Shown piece by piece: positions 23,777 to 33,202 of a stretch of 64,000 nucleotides of DNA (position 1 is the stretch's first letter; each line of letters starts with the position of its first letter). The notes under the pieces were generated by a model. That model saw only the letters and a list, made by a program, of their open reading frames with translations. It did no database searches and was not told the DNA's origin. The stretch comes from Aquabacterium humicola (GTDB taxonomy: Bacteria; Pseudomonadota; Gammaproteobacteria; Burkholderiales; Burkholderiaceae_C), in NCBI RefSeq assembly GCF_030167915.1, contig NZ_JARGNB010000009.1, positions 156,481 to 220,480 of the forward strand, in the 5' to 3' direction. The position numbers and the translations under genes are program-made.

Positions 23777-24940
23777 TCAGGGCTTGACGTAGTCCGAGAC
23801 GACCTTCCAGCGGCCGTCCTGGATCTGCGACAGCCGCGACACGTCGCTGCCCAGCCGCTTCGTCGCGGTGAAGGTGGACTCGGGGCTGCCGAAGATGTCA
23901 GGCGGGATGACCATCGTGTCCATGGACTTGATGAACGATTCGACTGTCAAGTTAGGCCCCGCCTTCTGGGCCGCCCGGATGAAGGCCTCGACGATGTTGT
24001 AGCCGTAGACCGAGAAGACGGTCGGATCCTCGTTGAACTTGGTCTTGTACTTCGTCGCCCAGAAGCGGATCGGCTGCGAGGCTTCGTCGAGGTAAGGATG
24101 CTGGGCCGTGTGGGTGGCGTACAGCCCGTCCATCGCCTTGCCGCCGAGCTTGTGGATCAGGTCGGTGTAGGCTGCGCTGGAGCCGAGGAAGGTCGGACTG
24201 AAGCCGGTCTTGCGTGCTTCCGCGATGGTGCCGATGGTTTCGCGGATGATGGTGCCGAGCACGACGAGGTCGCAGCCGGCGGACTTCATGCGCGCCACCT
24301 GCGACGAGAAATCGGTGGCGCCGCGCTTGTAGGTGGTGCGCTCGGCCAGTTCGCCGCCCATGGCCTTCATGCCGGCTTCGGCGCCGCGCACCACTTCCAG
24401 GCCGAACTCGTCGTCCTGGTAGATGGTGCAGACCTTCTTCGCGCCCTTCTCCTTCGCCAGCTTGGGCAGCGCCGTGCGCACCTGGTCGTAGTAGGTCACC
24501 GCGAACGAGTACTTGAGCTTGTGGAAGGGCTCGTACATCTCGCGCGCCGCGGTGATCGGCATGAAGTTGATGACGTTCTTCTCGAACTGCACCGGCATCG
24601 CGGCATTGTTCTGCGCCGTGCCGATGTGGCCGGCCATCACGAAGATCTTGTCCTGGTTGACGAGCTTCTGCGCCGCCAGCACCGCGCGCTTCGGGTCGTA
24701 GCCGGAGTCCTCGACCAGCAGCTTCAGCTTGCGGCCGTGGATGCCGCCCTGCTCGTTGAGCTCGTCCACGCGCAGCATCATGCCCAGGCGCGCCTGCTTG
24801 CCGAACGCGGCGATCGGACCGGACAGGTCCTGGATCGATCCGATCACGATCTCGTTCTTCGACACACCTTGCGTCTGCGCCGCCAGCGGCAGCACGAGCA
24901 TCGACAGCGACACAGCAGCCCACACGCGAGCGAGTCTCAT
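23777..24940 (-). CDS. Periplasmic substrate-binding protein, branched-chain amino acid (LivK) type
   Basis: A 387-residue protein of the Peripla_BP_6 family that would capture a ligand for an ABC importer. The Sec signal peptide ends after LPLAAQ (about residue 22), and the mature chain begins EIVIGSIQDLSGPIAAFGK, typical of the group. The start at 24940 has AGGAG about ten bases upstream. No permease or ATPase gene is adjacent, so the ligand (branched-chain amino acid, amide, aromatic acid) cannot be told and the transporter must lie elsewhere. Confidence 0.85.
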   Translation of the reverse strand: MRLARVWAAVSLSMLVLPLAAQTQGVSKNEIVIGSIQDLSGPIAAFGKQARLGMMLRVDELNEQGGIHGRKLKLLVEDSGYDPKRAVLAAQKLVNQDKIFVMAGHIGTAQNNAAMPVQFEKNVINFMPITAAREMYEPFHKLKYSFAVTYYDQVRTALPKLAKEKGAKKVCTIYQDDEFGLEVVRGAEAGMKAMGGELAERTTYKRGATDFSSQVARMKSAGCDLVVLGTIIRETIGTIAEARKTGFSPTFLGSSAAYTDLIHKLGGKAMDGLYATHTAQHPYLDEASQPIRFWATKYKTKFNEDPTVFSVYGYNIVEAFIRAAQKAGPNLTVESFIKSMDTMVIPPDIFGSPESTFTATKRLGSDVSRLSQIQDGRWKVVSDYVKP

Positions 24941-25051
24941 GGCGGTTCGTCTCCTGGGAAGGGTGCGGGCCATGCTAGCGCCGGCCCTGCCGCGTCACAT
25001 CCCGGGACAAACGCTGACCGCCGGCTACAGCGGCCGCGCGTTGCGCGTGCC

Positions 25052-26041
25052 TCAGAACAGCGAGTCGCGATCGACGCCCTGGCGCACCATGCGCCGCTTC
25101 AGCTTCAGCAAGGCTTCCTGCTGGATCTGGCGGATGCGCTCGCGTGTCAGGCTCAGGCGCGCAGCCAGCATCTCCAGCGTCTCGGGCTCGCGGTCGTGCA
25201 GGCCGTAGCGGCCGGCGAGCACCTCGCGCTCGCGATCGTTCAGCTCCGCGAGGCCATGCGCCAGCAACTGCTCGACCTCGCGGCTGAGCATGAGGCCGAC
25301 CGGGTCGATGGCCTGGTCGTCGACGACGCTGTCCAGCAGCGACTCCGCGGCGTCGGCCTCGAGCGGCGCGTCGAGCGATGCCGGGTGTTCGGCCATCTTC
25401 AGCAGCGCATCGACCTCCGCCACCGGGCGACCGAGGCGCAACGCGATGTCCTCGGTGCGCACCGAACGGGCGGCGTCGGCCTGCAGCGAGGATTGCGCCT
25501 CGAGCGCGCGACGGGCCTTGATCACCTGGTTCAGCTCGCGCACCACGTGCACCGGCAGCCGCACCAGCCGGGCCTGGTGCATGATGGCCCGTTCGATGCT
25601 CTGGCGCACCCACCACGACGCATAGGTCGAGAAGCGGAAGCCGCGCTCGGGTTCGAACTTGGCGATGGCGTGCATCAGGCCCAGGTTGCCTTCCTCGATG
25701 AGATCCGGCATCGGCAGGCCACGGCCGAGGTAGTTCTTCGCGATGCTGACGACGAGCCGCAGGTTGCGCTCGATCATCGCCTGGCGCGCATCGAAGTCGC
25801 CCTGGCGGGCGCGCGTCGCGGTCAGGAACTCTTCTTCGGGCGTGAAGAGCGGCGCGCGGCGGATCTCGCGCAGGTACAGCTGGAGCGTATTGCCGACATC
25901 GGCATCGCCGGCCGGCAGCTCGATGCCGTTGCTGCCCGGCGGCTCGTTGTCCTCAGCTCCGTTGGAGCGGCCGGAGTGGCGCGCGTCCGGTTCGTCGGCA
26001 CCGTTCGGGCCTGTTGCCTGCGCGTCGCGCCGCTTGCCCAT
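25052..26041 (-). CDS. rpoS: RNA polymerase sigma factor RpoS
   Basis: Group 2 sigma factor for stationary phase and stress. Region 1.2 (TLQLYLREI), region 2 with [19 protein letters not shown] and [11 protein letters not shown], and region 4 with [10 protein letters not shown] are all in place. The 329-residue form starts at 26041 (MGKRRDAQ) and has a polar N-terminal stretch of some 50 residues. It is the last gene of surE-pcm-nlpD-rpoS, the arrangement known from gammaproteobacteria, where an rpoS promoter lies within nlpD. Confidence 0.95.
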   Translation of the reverse strand: MGKRRDAQATGPNGADEPDARHSGRSNGAEDNEPPGSNGIELPAGDADVGNTLQLYLREIRRAPLFTPEEEFLTATRARQGDFDARQAMIERNLRLVVSIAKNYLGRGLPMPDLIEEGNLGLMHAIAKFEPERGFRFSTYASWWVRQSIERAIMHQARLVRLPVHVVRELNQVIKARRALEAQSSLQADAARSVRTEDIALRLGRPVAEVDALLKMAEHPASLDAPLEADAAESLLDSVVDDQAIDPVGLMLSREVEQLLAHGLAELNDREREVLAGRYGLHDREPETLEMLAARLSLTRERIRQIQQEALLKLKRRMVRQGVDRDSLF

Positions 26042-26070
26042 GGTGCTGCATCCGTCGGACCGGCCGGGCC

Positions 26071-26970
26071 CTACCTGGGCGGCAGCAGCCGCGCCGGATC
26101 GATCGGCTTGCCCTGCTTGCGGATCTCGAAGTGCAGCTGCACGCGCTCGGCGTCGCTCGACCCCATCTCCGCGATTCGCTGGCCTCGGCGCACCACCTGA
26201 TCCTCCTTCACGAGCAGGGTCTGATTGTGCGCGTAGGCCGTGAGGTACGTGTTGTTGTGCTTGACGATCACGAGGTTTCCATAACCGCGCAGGCCGGATC
26301 CGGCGTAGACCACGCGGCCATCGGCCGCGGCCAGCACCGGATCGCCGGCCTTGCCGGAGATCGCGAGGCCCTTGCTGCGGCCTTCCTCGAACGGCGCCGC
26401 GACAGGGCCGGTGGCGGGCCACAGCCAGTTCAGATCGTCGTCCGGTTCCTTGGCCGCAGCGGGCGCCGCGGGCGCGGGCGGCGCCGTCGCGGCCGAGGCC
26501 GCCGGCGCCGAGCCCGCAGCGGCCACGGGCGCCGATGCGGCGGCGGCCGGCGGCTTGGCGTCTAGCGGACGGCCTTCGACACGCGGGCTGCCGACACCGC
26601 GTGTAGCGACCGCGTTCGGATCGACGTTCGGCGGCAGGACGCGCAGCACCTGGCCGACCTCGATCAGGTTCGGGTTCTCGATGCCGTTCCAGCGGGCGAC
26701 GTCGCGCCAGTTCTGCCCGTTCTCGAGCCCGATGCGGATCAGCGTGTCGCCCTGCTTGACGGTGTAGTAGCCCGGCTTGCCGGCATGTTCGGCATTCGGC
26801 AGCGGCTTCACGTCGGCGCTCGGCGCGGAAGCGGCTGCCGCGGCGGGCACGGCGGCCACCGGACGGGGGGCACTCGCGCGGTCCTCGACGGGCGCCTTGT
26901 TCCGTGGCGATGCACAGCCCGCCATGAGCAGCACCAGCACCACGGACAACAACGACAGGCGATCGAGCAT
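26071..26970 (-). CDS. nlpD: NlpD-type lipoprotein, LysM and degenerate LytM domains
   Basis: Outer-membrane-anchored activator of cell-division amidases. The lipobox LMAGC puts the acylated cysteine at residue 19. A LysM domain ([15 protein letters not shown], about 65-110) and an Ala/Pro-rich linker lead to a LytM/M23 domain (about 190-295). The zinc ligands of active M23 peptidases are missing: the first His is replaced in [10 protein letters not shown], and the later motifs read AHNQ and HFEI. That is the pattern of an activator, not a hydrolase. Start 26970 is set by the signal peptide. Confidence 0.92.
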   Translation of the reverse strand: MLDRLSLLSVVLVLLMAGCASPRNKAPVEDRASAPRPVAAVPAAAAASAPSADVKPLPNAEHAGKPGYYTVKQGDTLIRIGLENGQNWRDVARWNGIENPNLIEVGQVLRVLPPNVDPNAVATRGVGSPRVEGRPLDAKPPAAAASAPVAAAGSAPAASAATAPPAPAAPAAAKEPDDDLNWLWPATGPVAAPFEEGRSKGLAISGKAGDPVLAAADGRVVYAGSGLRGYGNLVIVKHNNTYLTAYAHNQTLLVKEDQVVRRGQRIAEMGSSDAERVQLHFEIRKQGKPIDPARLLPPR

Positions 26971-27005
26971 GGGCAGCAGGGCCGCGCGGGCGGCGTGTGG
27001 AGGGG

Positions 27006-27821
27006 TCAGAGGACGCCCGATTTTAGAGGGACGAAATGAACGCCCTCGTGATGCGAACGTGACCAGCCGGTCGCCGTGCGATCGACGACCACGAGCACCT
27101 GTCCGCCGCCGGTCGATTGCATCGGGGCGACGAGGCGTCCGCCGATCGCGAGTTGCTCCAGCCACGCCGGCGGCAGGTCCTCGCCGCCGGCGGCCGCGAC
27201 GATGCTGTCGTAGGGCGCTCGCGGCGCATGGCCCAGCATGCCGTCACCGTACACGAGACGCACCTGGTCGAGGCGCCATGGCGCGAGGTTGGCACGCGCC
27301 TTGTCGAACAGCGGCCGCAGTCGTTCGATCGAGACCACGTGCCGCGCGATGCAGGCGAGCAGCGCGGCCTGGTAGCCGCAACCGGTGCCGATCTCCAGCG
27401 CCCGTCCGAGGTGGCCCTCCCGCCGCGCGTTCGCTCCTTCGAGCAGCAAGCCGAGCATGCGCGCGATCACCGACGGCTTCGAGATCGTCTGCCCCAGCCC
27501 GATCGGCAGGCTCGTGTCCTCGTAGGCCTGGTTGGCGAGGGCGGTGTCGACGAACTGGTGACGTGGCACGCGGCCCATCGCCTCGAAGATCGGTTCGCCG
27601 CGCAAGCCTTCGGCGCGCAGACGGTCGACCATGCGGGCGCGTACATGCGCCGAATCGAGGCCCAGGCCGCTGGGCGCAGCCGAACGTGCCGCATCCTGCG
27701 CGGCCTGGTGCAGCAGACGCTGAGGCCGCAGCGGTTCGCGTGCGCTCGCCGGCGCCCGCGCCGTGGTCGGCTGCGCCAGCTTGTCGAGTCCCAGCGGAAA
27801 GCCGCGGCGCTTGTCGCTCAT
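27006..27821 (-). CDS. pcm: Protein-L-isoaspartate O-methyltransferase
   Basis: Repairs isoaspartyl residues in aged proteins using SAM. The core has VPRHQFVD, the [10 protein letters not shown] segment, the SAM motif [15 protein letters not shown] and GDGMLG. At 271 residues it is about 60 longer than the E. coli enzyme; the extra N-terminal stretch (residues 1-55) is low in complexity and Ala/Arg-rich. It lies between surE and nlpD as in other proteobacteria. Confidence 0.93.
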   Translation of the reverse strand: MSDKRRGFPLGLDKLAQPTTARAPASAREPLRPQRLLHQAAQDAARSAAPSGLGLDSAHVRARMVDRLRAEGLRGEPIFEAMGRVPRHQFVDTALANQAYEDTSLPIGLGQTISKPSVIARMLGLLLEGANARREGHLGRALEIGTGCGYQAALLACIARHVVSIERLRPLFDKARANLAPWRLDQVRLVYGDGMLGHAPRAPYDSIVAAAGGEDLPPAWLEQLAIGGRLVAPMQSTGGGQVLVVVDRTATGWSRSHHEGVHFVPLKSGVL

Positions 27822-27825
27822 CGAC

Positions 27826-27885
27826 GCCCCCTGCAGCGCTGCGCGCCGGTCCCCCCGAGAGGGAGCGAGCGCCTTCGGAACGGCC
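27826..27885. repeat. Dispersed GC-rich extragenic repeat, pcm-surE gap
   Basis: The short gap between surE and pcm holds a segment with CCCCCTGCAGCGCTGCG and a CCCCCCGAGAGGGAGCGAGCG block that resembles the C/G-run plus GAGCGA pattern of the copies at 28668 and 51101. Similarity is weaker than between those two. It may be a REP-like element that is transcribed within the operon. Confidence 0.4.
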
Positions 27886-27894
27886 GAATGGCGC

Positions 27895-28656
27895 TCATGC
27901 GCGCTCCAGGCGCACCCGCCAGTCGCCGAGCGCCTGATGCTCGGTCAGGTCGACCTGCAGCGGCGTGATCGACACGCAACCCGTCGCGGTGGCGTGGAAG
28001 TCGGTGCCCTCGCCTGCTTCGCGTGCGTCGCCGGCGGGCCCGATCCAATAGATGGCCTCGCCGCGCGGATTGGTCTGCTTCACCACCGGTTCGCTCGCAT
28101 GGCGACGGCCCAGGCGCGTGACGCGGCGCGGCAGCGAGGCCGCGTCGGGCCGGTTCGGAATGTTGACGTTCAACAGCCAGGGCCGCGACGACGGCGGCGC
28201 CTCGAGCACCTGCTCGACCACGGCACGCGCGACGCGCGCGGCTTCGTCCAGGTGCGTCCAGCCGCGCTCGACCTGCGAGAAGGCGATCGCCGGTATGCCG
28301 AACAGGTAGCCTTCCATGGCCGCGGCGACGGTGCCCGAGTACAGCGTGTCGTCTCCCATGTTGGCGCCCTGGTTGATGCCCGACAGCACGAGGTCGGGCC
28401 GCTGCGGCAGCAGACCGGTCAGCGCGACGTGCACGCAGTCCGACGGTGTGCCGTTGACGACCAGGAAACCGCGCTGCGATTCCCCGCGCGCCTCGAAGAC
28501 CGACAGCGGCCGGTTCAAGGTCAAGGCGTTCGAGGTGCCGCTGGCGTTCTGCTCCGGCGCGATCACGGTGATCTCGCCGAGACCCTGCATCGCGCCGACC
28601 AGCGCCGCCAAGCCGGGCGCGAGGTAGCCGTCGTCGTTGGCGATCAGTATCCGCAT
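27895..28656 (-). CDS. surE: 5'/3'-nucleotidase SurE
   Basis: Stationary-phase phosphatase acting on nucleoside monophosphates. The start [11 protein letters not shown] at 28656 contains the metal-binding DD pair, followed by the PEQNASGTS loop, NGTPSDCV and [15 protein letters not shown]. The 253-residue length is usual; an upstream in-frame extension of 40 residues is rejected because conserved sequence begins at this Met. It heads the surE-pcm-nlpD-rpoS cluster. Confidence 0.96.
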   Translation of the reverse strand: MRILIANDDGYLAPGLAALVGAMQGLGEITVIAPEQNASGTSNALTLNRPLSVFEARGESQRGFLVVNGTPSDCVHVALTGLLPQRPDLVLSGINQGANMGDDTLYSGTVAAAMEGYLFGIPAIAFSQVERGWTHLDEAARVARAVVEQVLEAPPSSRPWLLNVNIPNRPDAASLPRRVTRLGRRHASEPVVKQTNPRGEAIYWIGPAGDAREAGEGTDFHATATGCVSITPLQVDLTEHQALGDWRVRLERA

Positions 28657-28667
28657 CAGTGCCCGCC

Positions 28668-28735
28668 CGGCCGCCCGAAGGGCACTGTGCGCCCCTCGGG
28701 GGCCGCGAACGAAGTGAGCTGGGGGCTGACCATCT
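28668..28735. repeat. Dispersed GC-rich extragenic repeat upstream of surE
   Basis: The sequence GGCCGCCCGAAGGGC, then GCGCCCCTCGGGGGCCGCGAACGAAG in two runs and GAGCTGGGGGCT, is clearly homologous to the copy at 51101-51166, with the same order of CCGCCC, AAGGG, GCCCCTCGGGGG, GCGAACG, GAGCT and GGGGGCT blocks. It lies just before a start codon, in the 183-bp gap between surE and the quinone oxidoreductase gene. Confidence 0.55.
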
Positions 28736-28839
28736 CGCGGATTGTAGGGAGTCGTCACCCTTGCGACGCGATGCAACCGCCTTGCTGCCTATCATGCCGA
28801 GCCTTGATCCGGGCCGAGCGCCCGCGGGAGACACGGACG

Positions 28840-29817
28840 ATGCACGCCTGGATTTGCGACAACCCGATCGGCGTCGAAGCGCTGCAATGGAAAGAGGTTC
28901 CCACGCCGGAGCCGGGGCCGAATGAAGTCCGCGTCGCGGTGCGCGCCGCGAGCCTGAACTTCCCCGACATCCTCATCGTGCAGGCCAAGTACCAGGTCAA
29001 GCCGCCGCTGCCTTTCGTGCCGGGGTCGGAGTACGCCGGCGTGATCGATGCGGTCGGCGAAGGCGTCACGCAGTTCAAGCCCGGCGACCGCGTCGCGGCG
29101 CTGGGCAGCACCGGCGGCTTCGGCACGCACGCGATCGTCGGCACGGACCGCTTGATGCCGTTGCCGCCCGGTTTCGAGTTCGAGCACGCGGCGGCCTTCG
29201 CCTTCACCTACGGCACCTCGTACCACGCCCTGATCGACCGCGGCCAGTTGAAGGCGGGCGAGACGGTTCTCGTGCTCGGTGCGGCCGGCGGCGTCGGCAC
29301 CGCGGCGCTGCAGATCGCCAAGGCCGCCGGCGCGCGCGTGATCGCGGGCGCATCGACCGACGAGAAGTGCGCGCTGTGCAAGGACCTCGGCGCCGACGCG
29401 ACGCTGAACTACAGCCGCGAGAACGTGCGCGACGCCTTGAAGGCCCTGACCGACGGCAAGGGCCCCGACGTGGTCTACGACCCGGTCGGCGGCGACCTCG
29501 CCGAGCCGGTGTTCCGTTCGATCGCCTGGCGCGGCCGCTATCTCGTCATCGGCTTCGCGGGCGGCGGCATTCCGGCACTGCCCTTCAACCTCCCGCTGTT
29601 GAAGGGCGCGTCCGTCGTCGGCGTGTTCTGGGGCGACTACGTCCGCCGCGAACCCCGCGCCAACCTGGCGGCGATGAACCAGTTGGCGACCTGGTACGCG
29701 CAAGGCAAGGTCCGTCCGGTGATCGACGAGCGCCTGCCGATGAGCGAACTTCATCGCGCATACGCCCGCATGACCGGACGCGAGGTCAAGGGCAAGGTGG
29801 TGCTCGTCAATGCGTAA
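28840..29817 (+). CDS. Zinc-independent NADPH:quinone oxidoreductase family protein
   Basis: Medium-chain dehydrogenase/reductase of the quinone oxidoreductase type (325 residues). The GroES-like N-terminal domain has PEPGPNEVRV and FVPGSEYAG, and the Rossmann domain has VLGAAGGVGTAALQIAKAAGARV. The structural and catalytic zinc cysteines of alcohol dehydrogenases are absent. The substrate is probably a quinone or an enoyl compound. The ATG at 28840 follows GGGAG by nine bases. Confidence 0.87.
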   Translation: MHAWICDNPIGVEALQWKEVPTPEPGPNEVRVAVRAASLNFPDILIVQAKYQVKPPLPFVPGSEYAGVIDAVGEGVTQFKPGDRVAALGSTGGFGTHAIVGTDRLMPLPPGFEFEHAAAFAFTYGTSYHALIDRGQLKAGETVLVLGAAGGVGTAALQIAKAAGARVIAGASTDEKCALCKDLGADATLNYSRENVRDALKALTDGKGPDVVYDPVGGDLAEPVFRSIAWRGRYLVIGFAGGGIPALPFNLPLLKGASVVGVFWGDYVRREPRANLAAMNQLATWYAQGKVRPVIDERLPMSELHRAYARMTGREVKGKVVLVNA

Positions 29818-29908
29818 GCGTTGGTGACATCGGCGCCGAACCTCCCCCCATGGAGGGGTACGGTGCCAAACCTTCTGCGCTAGCATTTCGGCCGGGAGAA
29901 CAAACCTC

Positions 29909-30652
29909 ATGGCCGTCAAGGTCCTCATCCTCGAAGACAACCCCGTCGCGCGAAGCTTCCTCTGCCGCGTCGTGCGCGAGAGCTTCAGCGACACCATCGC
30001 GATCACCGAAGCCGGCGACCTCGAAAGCGCGCGTGCGCAGATCAGCCTCACCGGCGGCCCGAGCGGCCTGCACGGCGTCGATCCGTTCAAGCTCATCCTC
30101 GTCGACCTCGAGCTGCCCGATGGCAACGGCATGGAGTTGCTCGCCGAGCTCACTCAGTACCCGGCGACGAAGGTCGTCACTACGCTGTACTCCGACGACG
30201 AGCACCTGTTCCCCGCGCTGCAGTGCGGCGCCGATGGTTACCTTCTGAAGGAAGACCGCTTCGAGGTGCTTGTCGAGGAACTTCAGAAGATCGTTCGCGG
30301 CCAGCCACCGCTGTCGCCGGCGATCGCGCGGCGCCTGTTGACGCACTTCCGAAGCGGCTTGCGCGTGGGCGGCGATGGTCCGGCGCCCGATTCCGGCTTC
30401 GCACCGCTCGACTACGCCGCCGTCAGCCGTCCGGTGCCGCTGGAGAAGCCGCCCGAGCACGACCGCCTGACCCCACGCGAGAGCGAGGTGCTGACCTACC
30501 TCAGCAAGGGCTTCACGATCAAGGAGATCGCGAGCCTGATGGGCATCAAGTGGTTCACCGTCAACGACCACATCAAGTCGATCTACAAGAAGCTCAACGT
30601 CTCCAGCCGCGCCGAAGCGGCCGTGCTGGCCACCAAGCAAGGCCTGGTGTGA
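29909..30652 (+). CDS. LuxR/NarL-type response regulator
   Basis: The receiver domain (residues 1-130) has acidic ED at 9-10, the phosphoacceptor D66 in LILVDLELPDGNG, and the lysine in LLKED. A linker of about 50 residues leads to a GerE helix-turn-helix (LTPRESEVLTYLSKGFTIKEIA, about 185-245). It is followed 40 bases later by a sensor kinase gene, so the two form a two-component system. The regulated genes are not evident from the context. Confidence 0.92.
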   Translation: MAVKVLILEDNPVARSFLCRVVRESFSDTIAITEAGDLESARAQISLTGGPSGLHGVDPFKLILVDLELPDGNGMELLAELTQYPATKVVTTLYSDDEHLFPALQCGADGYLLKEDRFEVLVEELQKIVRGQPPLSPAIARRLLTHFRSGLRVGGDGPAPDSGFAPLDYAAVSRPVPLEKPPEHDRLTPRESEVLTYLSKGFTIKEIASLMGIKWFTVNDHIKSIYKKLNVSSRAEAAVLATKQGLV

Positions 30653-30692
30653 CGGAGCCGGGCCTGCCCCGGCTCCACGTCCTTCGAACGCC

Positions 30693-33005
30693 ATGAGCGC
30701 CGACGCCACGCGCCCGCTGGCCGAGGCCGCCGGCGAAGCATCCGGCGACGCCCGACACGACTCCCGCAACGATTCACGCGCCGACTCGCAGCTCGACTCG
30801 CGCTGGATCGACCAGGCGTTCCTGACCCGCAGTTCCGCGATGGCGCGCTGGATGGGCTGGCGGCTGCGCATGCTGGTCGTGCTCGCGCTGCTCGGCAGCG
30901 TGGGGGTCTTCGCGCTGCTGCGCGTGCTGGCCGGGCTGCCCTACATCGATGCCCAGTGGCGCAGCATCGGCGCCAGCGGCATCGAACTCGTGTCCAGCAG
31001 CGACCCCGCGCTGCGCACCAAGGTCGGCCAGCGCCTCGTGGCGATCGAACGCGCCGACGGCCGCCGTACCGAGGTCGACGCCCGGCTCCTTCAGCGCTCG
31101 CCGCGCTGGACCGTCGGCGACGGCGATCGCCAGCGCCAGCTGGCCCTGCAGGAGGACATCGGCCGTGCCCTGCGCGACACCTCCCTGCGCCTCGTCTTCG
31201 ACGATCGCAGCGCGGTCGACGTCAAACCGGTGCCACGCGGCTTCGCGGGACTCGGCAGCCTGTTCTGGCTGCTGTGCGCGCTGGCGCTGGTGCTCTACCT
31301 GATCGCCGCCGTCGTCGCGCTGGCCGCACCGGGCATCGCCAACCTGCTTTATGCGATGGTGGCGACCAGCCAGAGCGTGAACCTGGTGCTGATCGCGGTG
31401 GAGTCGATGCCGGGCCTCGGCATCTCGTCGGGCTTCGGCCAGCTGTCCCTGGACCTGCGCACGTTGTGCGACCTGGTGTCCGCCGCGGCGATCCTGCATG
31501 CCTGCCTGGTGCACCCGGCGCGGCTGCCGCGCGCCGGCTGGCTGGCGCTGGCCGGGTGGGTGCTGGCGCTGCTGCCGGCGGTGCTCGCAACCCGCCAGGC
31601 GCTGCCCGCGCAGTGGTGGGCCACGCAGGGCCTGCTGATCGCATTCGGCCTCGCGTCGGTGGCCGTGCTGAGCTGGTCCTACCGTCATGAGCCGCATCCG
31701 TTCTCGATCGTCGTGCGCCGGCTCGGGCTGGCCGCCAGCGGCATCCTGATCCTGCTGACCTTCGCGGTCGCGCTGGTCAGCGCGCAGTCGCAGGCGCCGC
31801 ACACCGTGGCCATCTTCGGCTCGATGGCCTGGTACGTCTTCATCGCCTCGCTGCTGCTGCTGGTGCCCTTCATGTCGCGCTCCCAGCACGTGATGCGCGA
31901 GTTCGCGATGCTGGCCGGCATCAGCACCGTCGCGACCTCGCTTGACCTGCTGTTCGTCGCGGTGTTCGCGCTGGGCCAGTTCGCGTCGGTGACGCTGTCG
32001 CTGTTCGTTGCGGTCGGCCTCTATGTCGGTGCCCGCCAGTGGCTGGTGAACCAGTTCATGGGCACCGGCGTGCTGACGGCCGAGCGCATGTTCGAGAGCC
32101 TGTACCGGGTTGCCCGGGAGATCGAAGCCACGCCCCGCAAGGCCGAGGACCAGCTGACGCGGCTGCTGCGCGAGCTGTTCGAGCCGCTCGAGGTCGCGCG
32201 CGTGGCGCGGCCGGTGTCGCGCACGCGTGTCGCCTCGGACGGCTCGACGATGGTCGTCCCGGTGCCCCGGCTGCCGGGGGCGGATGCCGACGAGCAGGCC
32301 GCCAGCGGCGCCATCCTGCTGCGTTATGCGCGGCGCGGCCGGCGCCTTTTCAGCAGCGAGGACGCTCGCCTCACCGACCGCGTGCTCGAGCAGTTGCGTC
32401 GCGCGGTGGCCTACGACCGCGCCGTCGAGCAGGGTCGCAGCGAAGAACGCACGCGCATCGCGCAGGACCTGCACGACGACATCGGCGCACGCCTGCTGAC
32501 GCTGATGTACAAGGCCCAGAACCCGGAGATGGAGGAGTACATCCGCCATACCCTGCAGGACCTGAAGACCTTGACGCGCGGGCTCGCCGCCGCGAACCAC
32601 AAGCTGTCGCATGCCGCGGCCGAATGGAAGGCCGACCTGGGGCAGCGCCTGAACCTGACGCACTGCGAGCTCGTCTGGTCCTTCAGCGCCGACCGCGACA
32701 TCCCGCTCACCGTCGTGCAATGGTCCGGGCTCACGCGCGTGCTGCGCGAGCTGGTCAACAACATCATCGCTCACGCGCAGGCCAGCTCCGTCGAGATCTC
32801 CGGCCAGTACGACCGCGGCCGCCTCGTGCTCACGGTCAGCGACGACGGCATCGGCCGTGAACCCGAGCGCTGGTCACACGGCCTCGGACTCGGTGGCGTG
32901 CGCAAGCGGGTGAAGCTGCTCGGCGGCGAGGTGCGCTGGAGGGAGCGCAGCAGCCGGGGCATCGTCTGCGAGGTGCGCGTGCCCCTGCTCGGGACTCGCG
33001 TCTGA
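30693..33005 (+). CDS. Sensor histidine kinase with multi-span membrane sensor
   Basis: Partner of the preceding response regulator. After a polar N-terminus with repeated Asp-Ser pairs, one membrane span (about 57-80) leads to an extracytoplasmic segment of about 100 residues with a PDZ-like feel, then six or seven further spans (about 190-460). The cytoplasmic part has the HisKA_3-type histidine H594 in RIAQDLHDDIGARLL and an HATPase domain with ELVNNIIAHA, DDGIG and GLGLGGVRKR. Length 770 residues. The ligand is unknown. A hairpin at 33025 ends the transcript. Confidence 0.88.
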   Translation: MSADATRPLAEAAGEASGDARHDSRNDSRADSQLDSRWIDQAFLTRSSAMARWMGWRLRMLVVLALLGSVGVFALLRVLAGLPYIDAQWRSIGASGIELVSSSDPALRTKVGQRLVAIERADGRRTEVDARLLQRSPRWTVGDGDRQRQLALQEDIGRALRDTSLRLVFDDRSAVDVKPVPRGFAGLGSLFWLLCALALVLYLIAAVVALAAPGIANLLYAMVATSQSVNLVLIAVESMPGLGISSGFGQLSLDLRTLCDLVSAAAILHACLVHPARLPRAGWLALAGWVLALLPAVLATRQALPAQWWATQGLLIAFGLASVAVLSWSYRHEPHPFSIVVRRLGLAASGILILLTFAVALVSAQSQAPHTVAIFGSMAWYVFIASLLLLVPFMSRSQHVMREFAMLAGISTVATSLDLLFVAVFALGQFASVTLSLFVAVGLYVGARQWLVNQFMGTGVLTAERMFESLYRVAREIEATPRKAEDQLTRLLRELFEPLEVARVARPVSRTRVASDGSTMVVPVPRLPGADADEQAASGAILLRYARRGRRLFSSEDARLTDRVLEQLRRAVAYDRAVEQGRSEERTRIAQDLHDDIGARLLTLMYKAQNPEMEEYIRHTLQDLKTLTRGLAAANHKLSHAAAEWKADLGQRLNLTHCELVWSFSADRDIPLTVVQWSGLTRVLRELVNNIIAHAQASSVEISGQYDRGRLVLTVSDDGIGREPERWSHGLGLGGVRKRVKLLGGEVRWRERSSRGIVCEVRVPLLGTRV

Positions 33006-33024
33006 CGCACGGCGCAGAAACGAC

Positions 33025-33047
33025 GAAGCCGGGGCGGGCCCGGCTTC
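33025..33047. terminator. Hairpin terminator after the histidine kinase gene
   Basis: GAAGCCGGG and CCCGGCTTC form a nine-base stem with a five-base loop, followed by ATCTTCATTC. On the minus strand it lies just beyond the 3' end of tRNA-His and could end that transcript too. Confidence 0.7.
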
Positions 33048-33059
33048 ATCTTCATTCGG

Positions 33060-33136
33060 TGGGGTGGCTGATGGGACTCGAACCCACGACGACCAGAATC
33101 ACAATCTGGGACTCTACCAACTGAGCTACAGCCACC
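33060..33136 (-). tRNA. tRNA-His (GTG)
   Basis: A 77-nt cloverleaf with the anticodon GTG in loop ATTGTGA. The acceptor stem GTGGCTG pairs with CAGCCAC, preceded by the extra G(-1) and followed by C73, the His-tRNA identity pair, and a genome-encoded CCA. D-loop AGCTCAGTTGGT and T-loop GGTTCGAGTCC are standard. Confidence 0.97.
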
Positions 33137-33202
33137 GCTGCTGCAAGCCGCGAATTATAGCCTGCGCCAATGCCGCGCCAATGGGTGGCGCGGCGCCCGG
33201 GT

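Noticed and set aside
26071..26970. NlpD as an active peptidoglycan hydrolase
   Set aside because: The zinc-binding histidines and aspartate of M23 peptidases are missing, so an activator role fits better.
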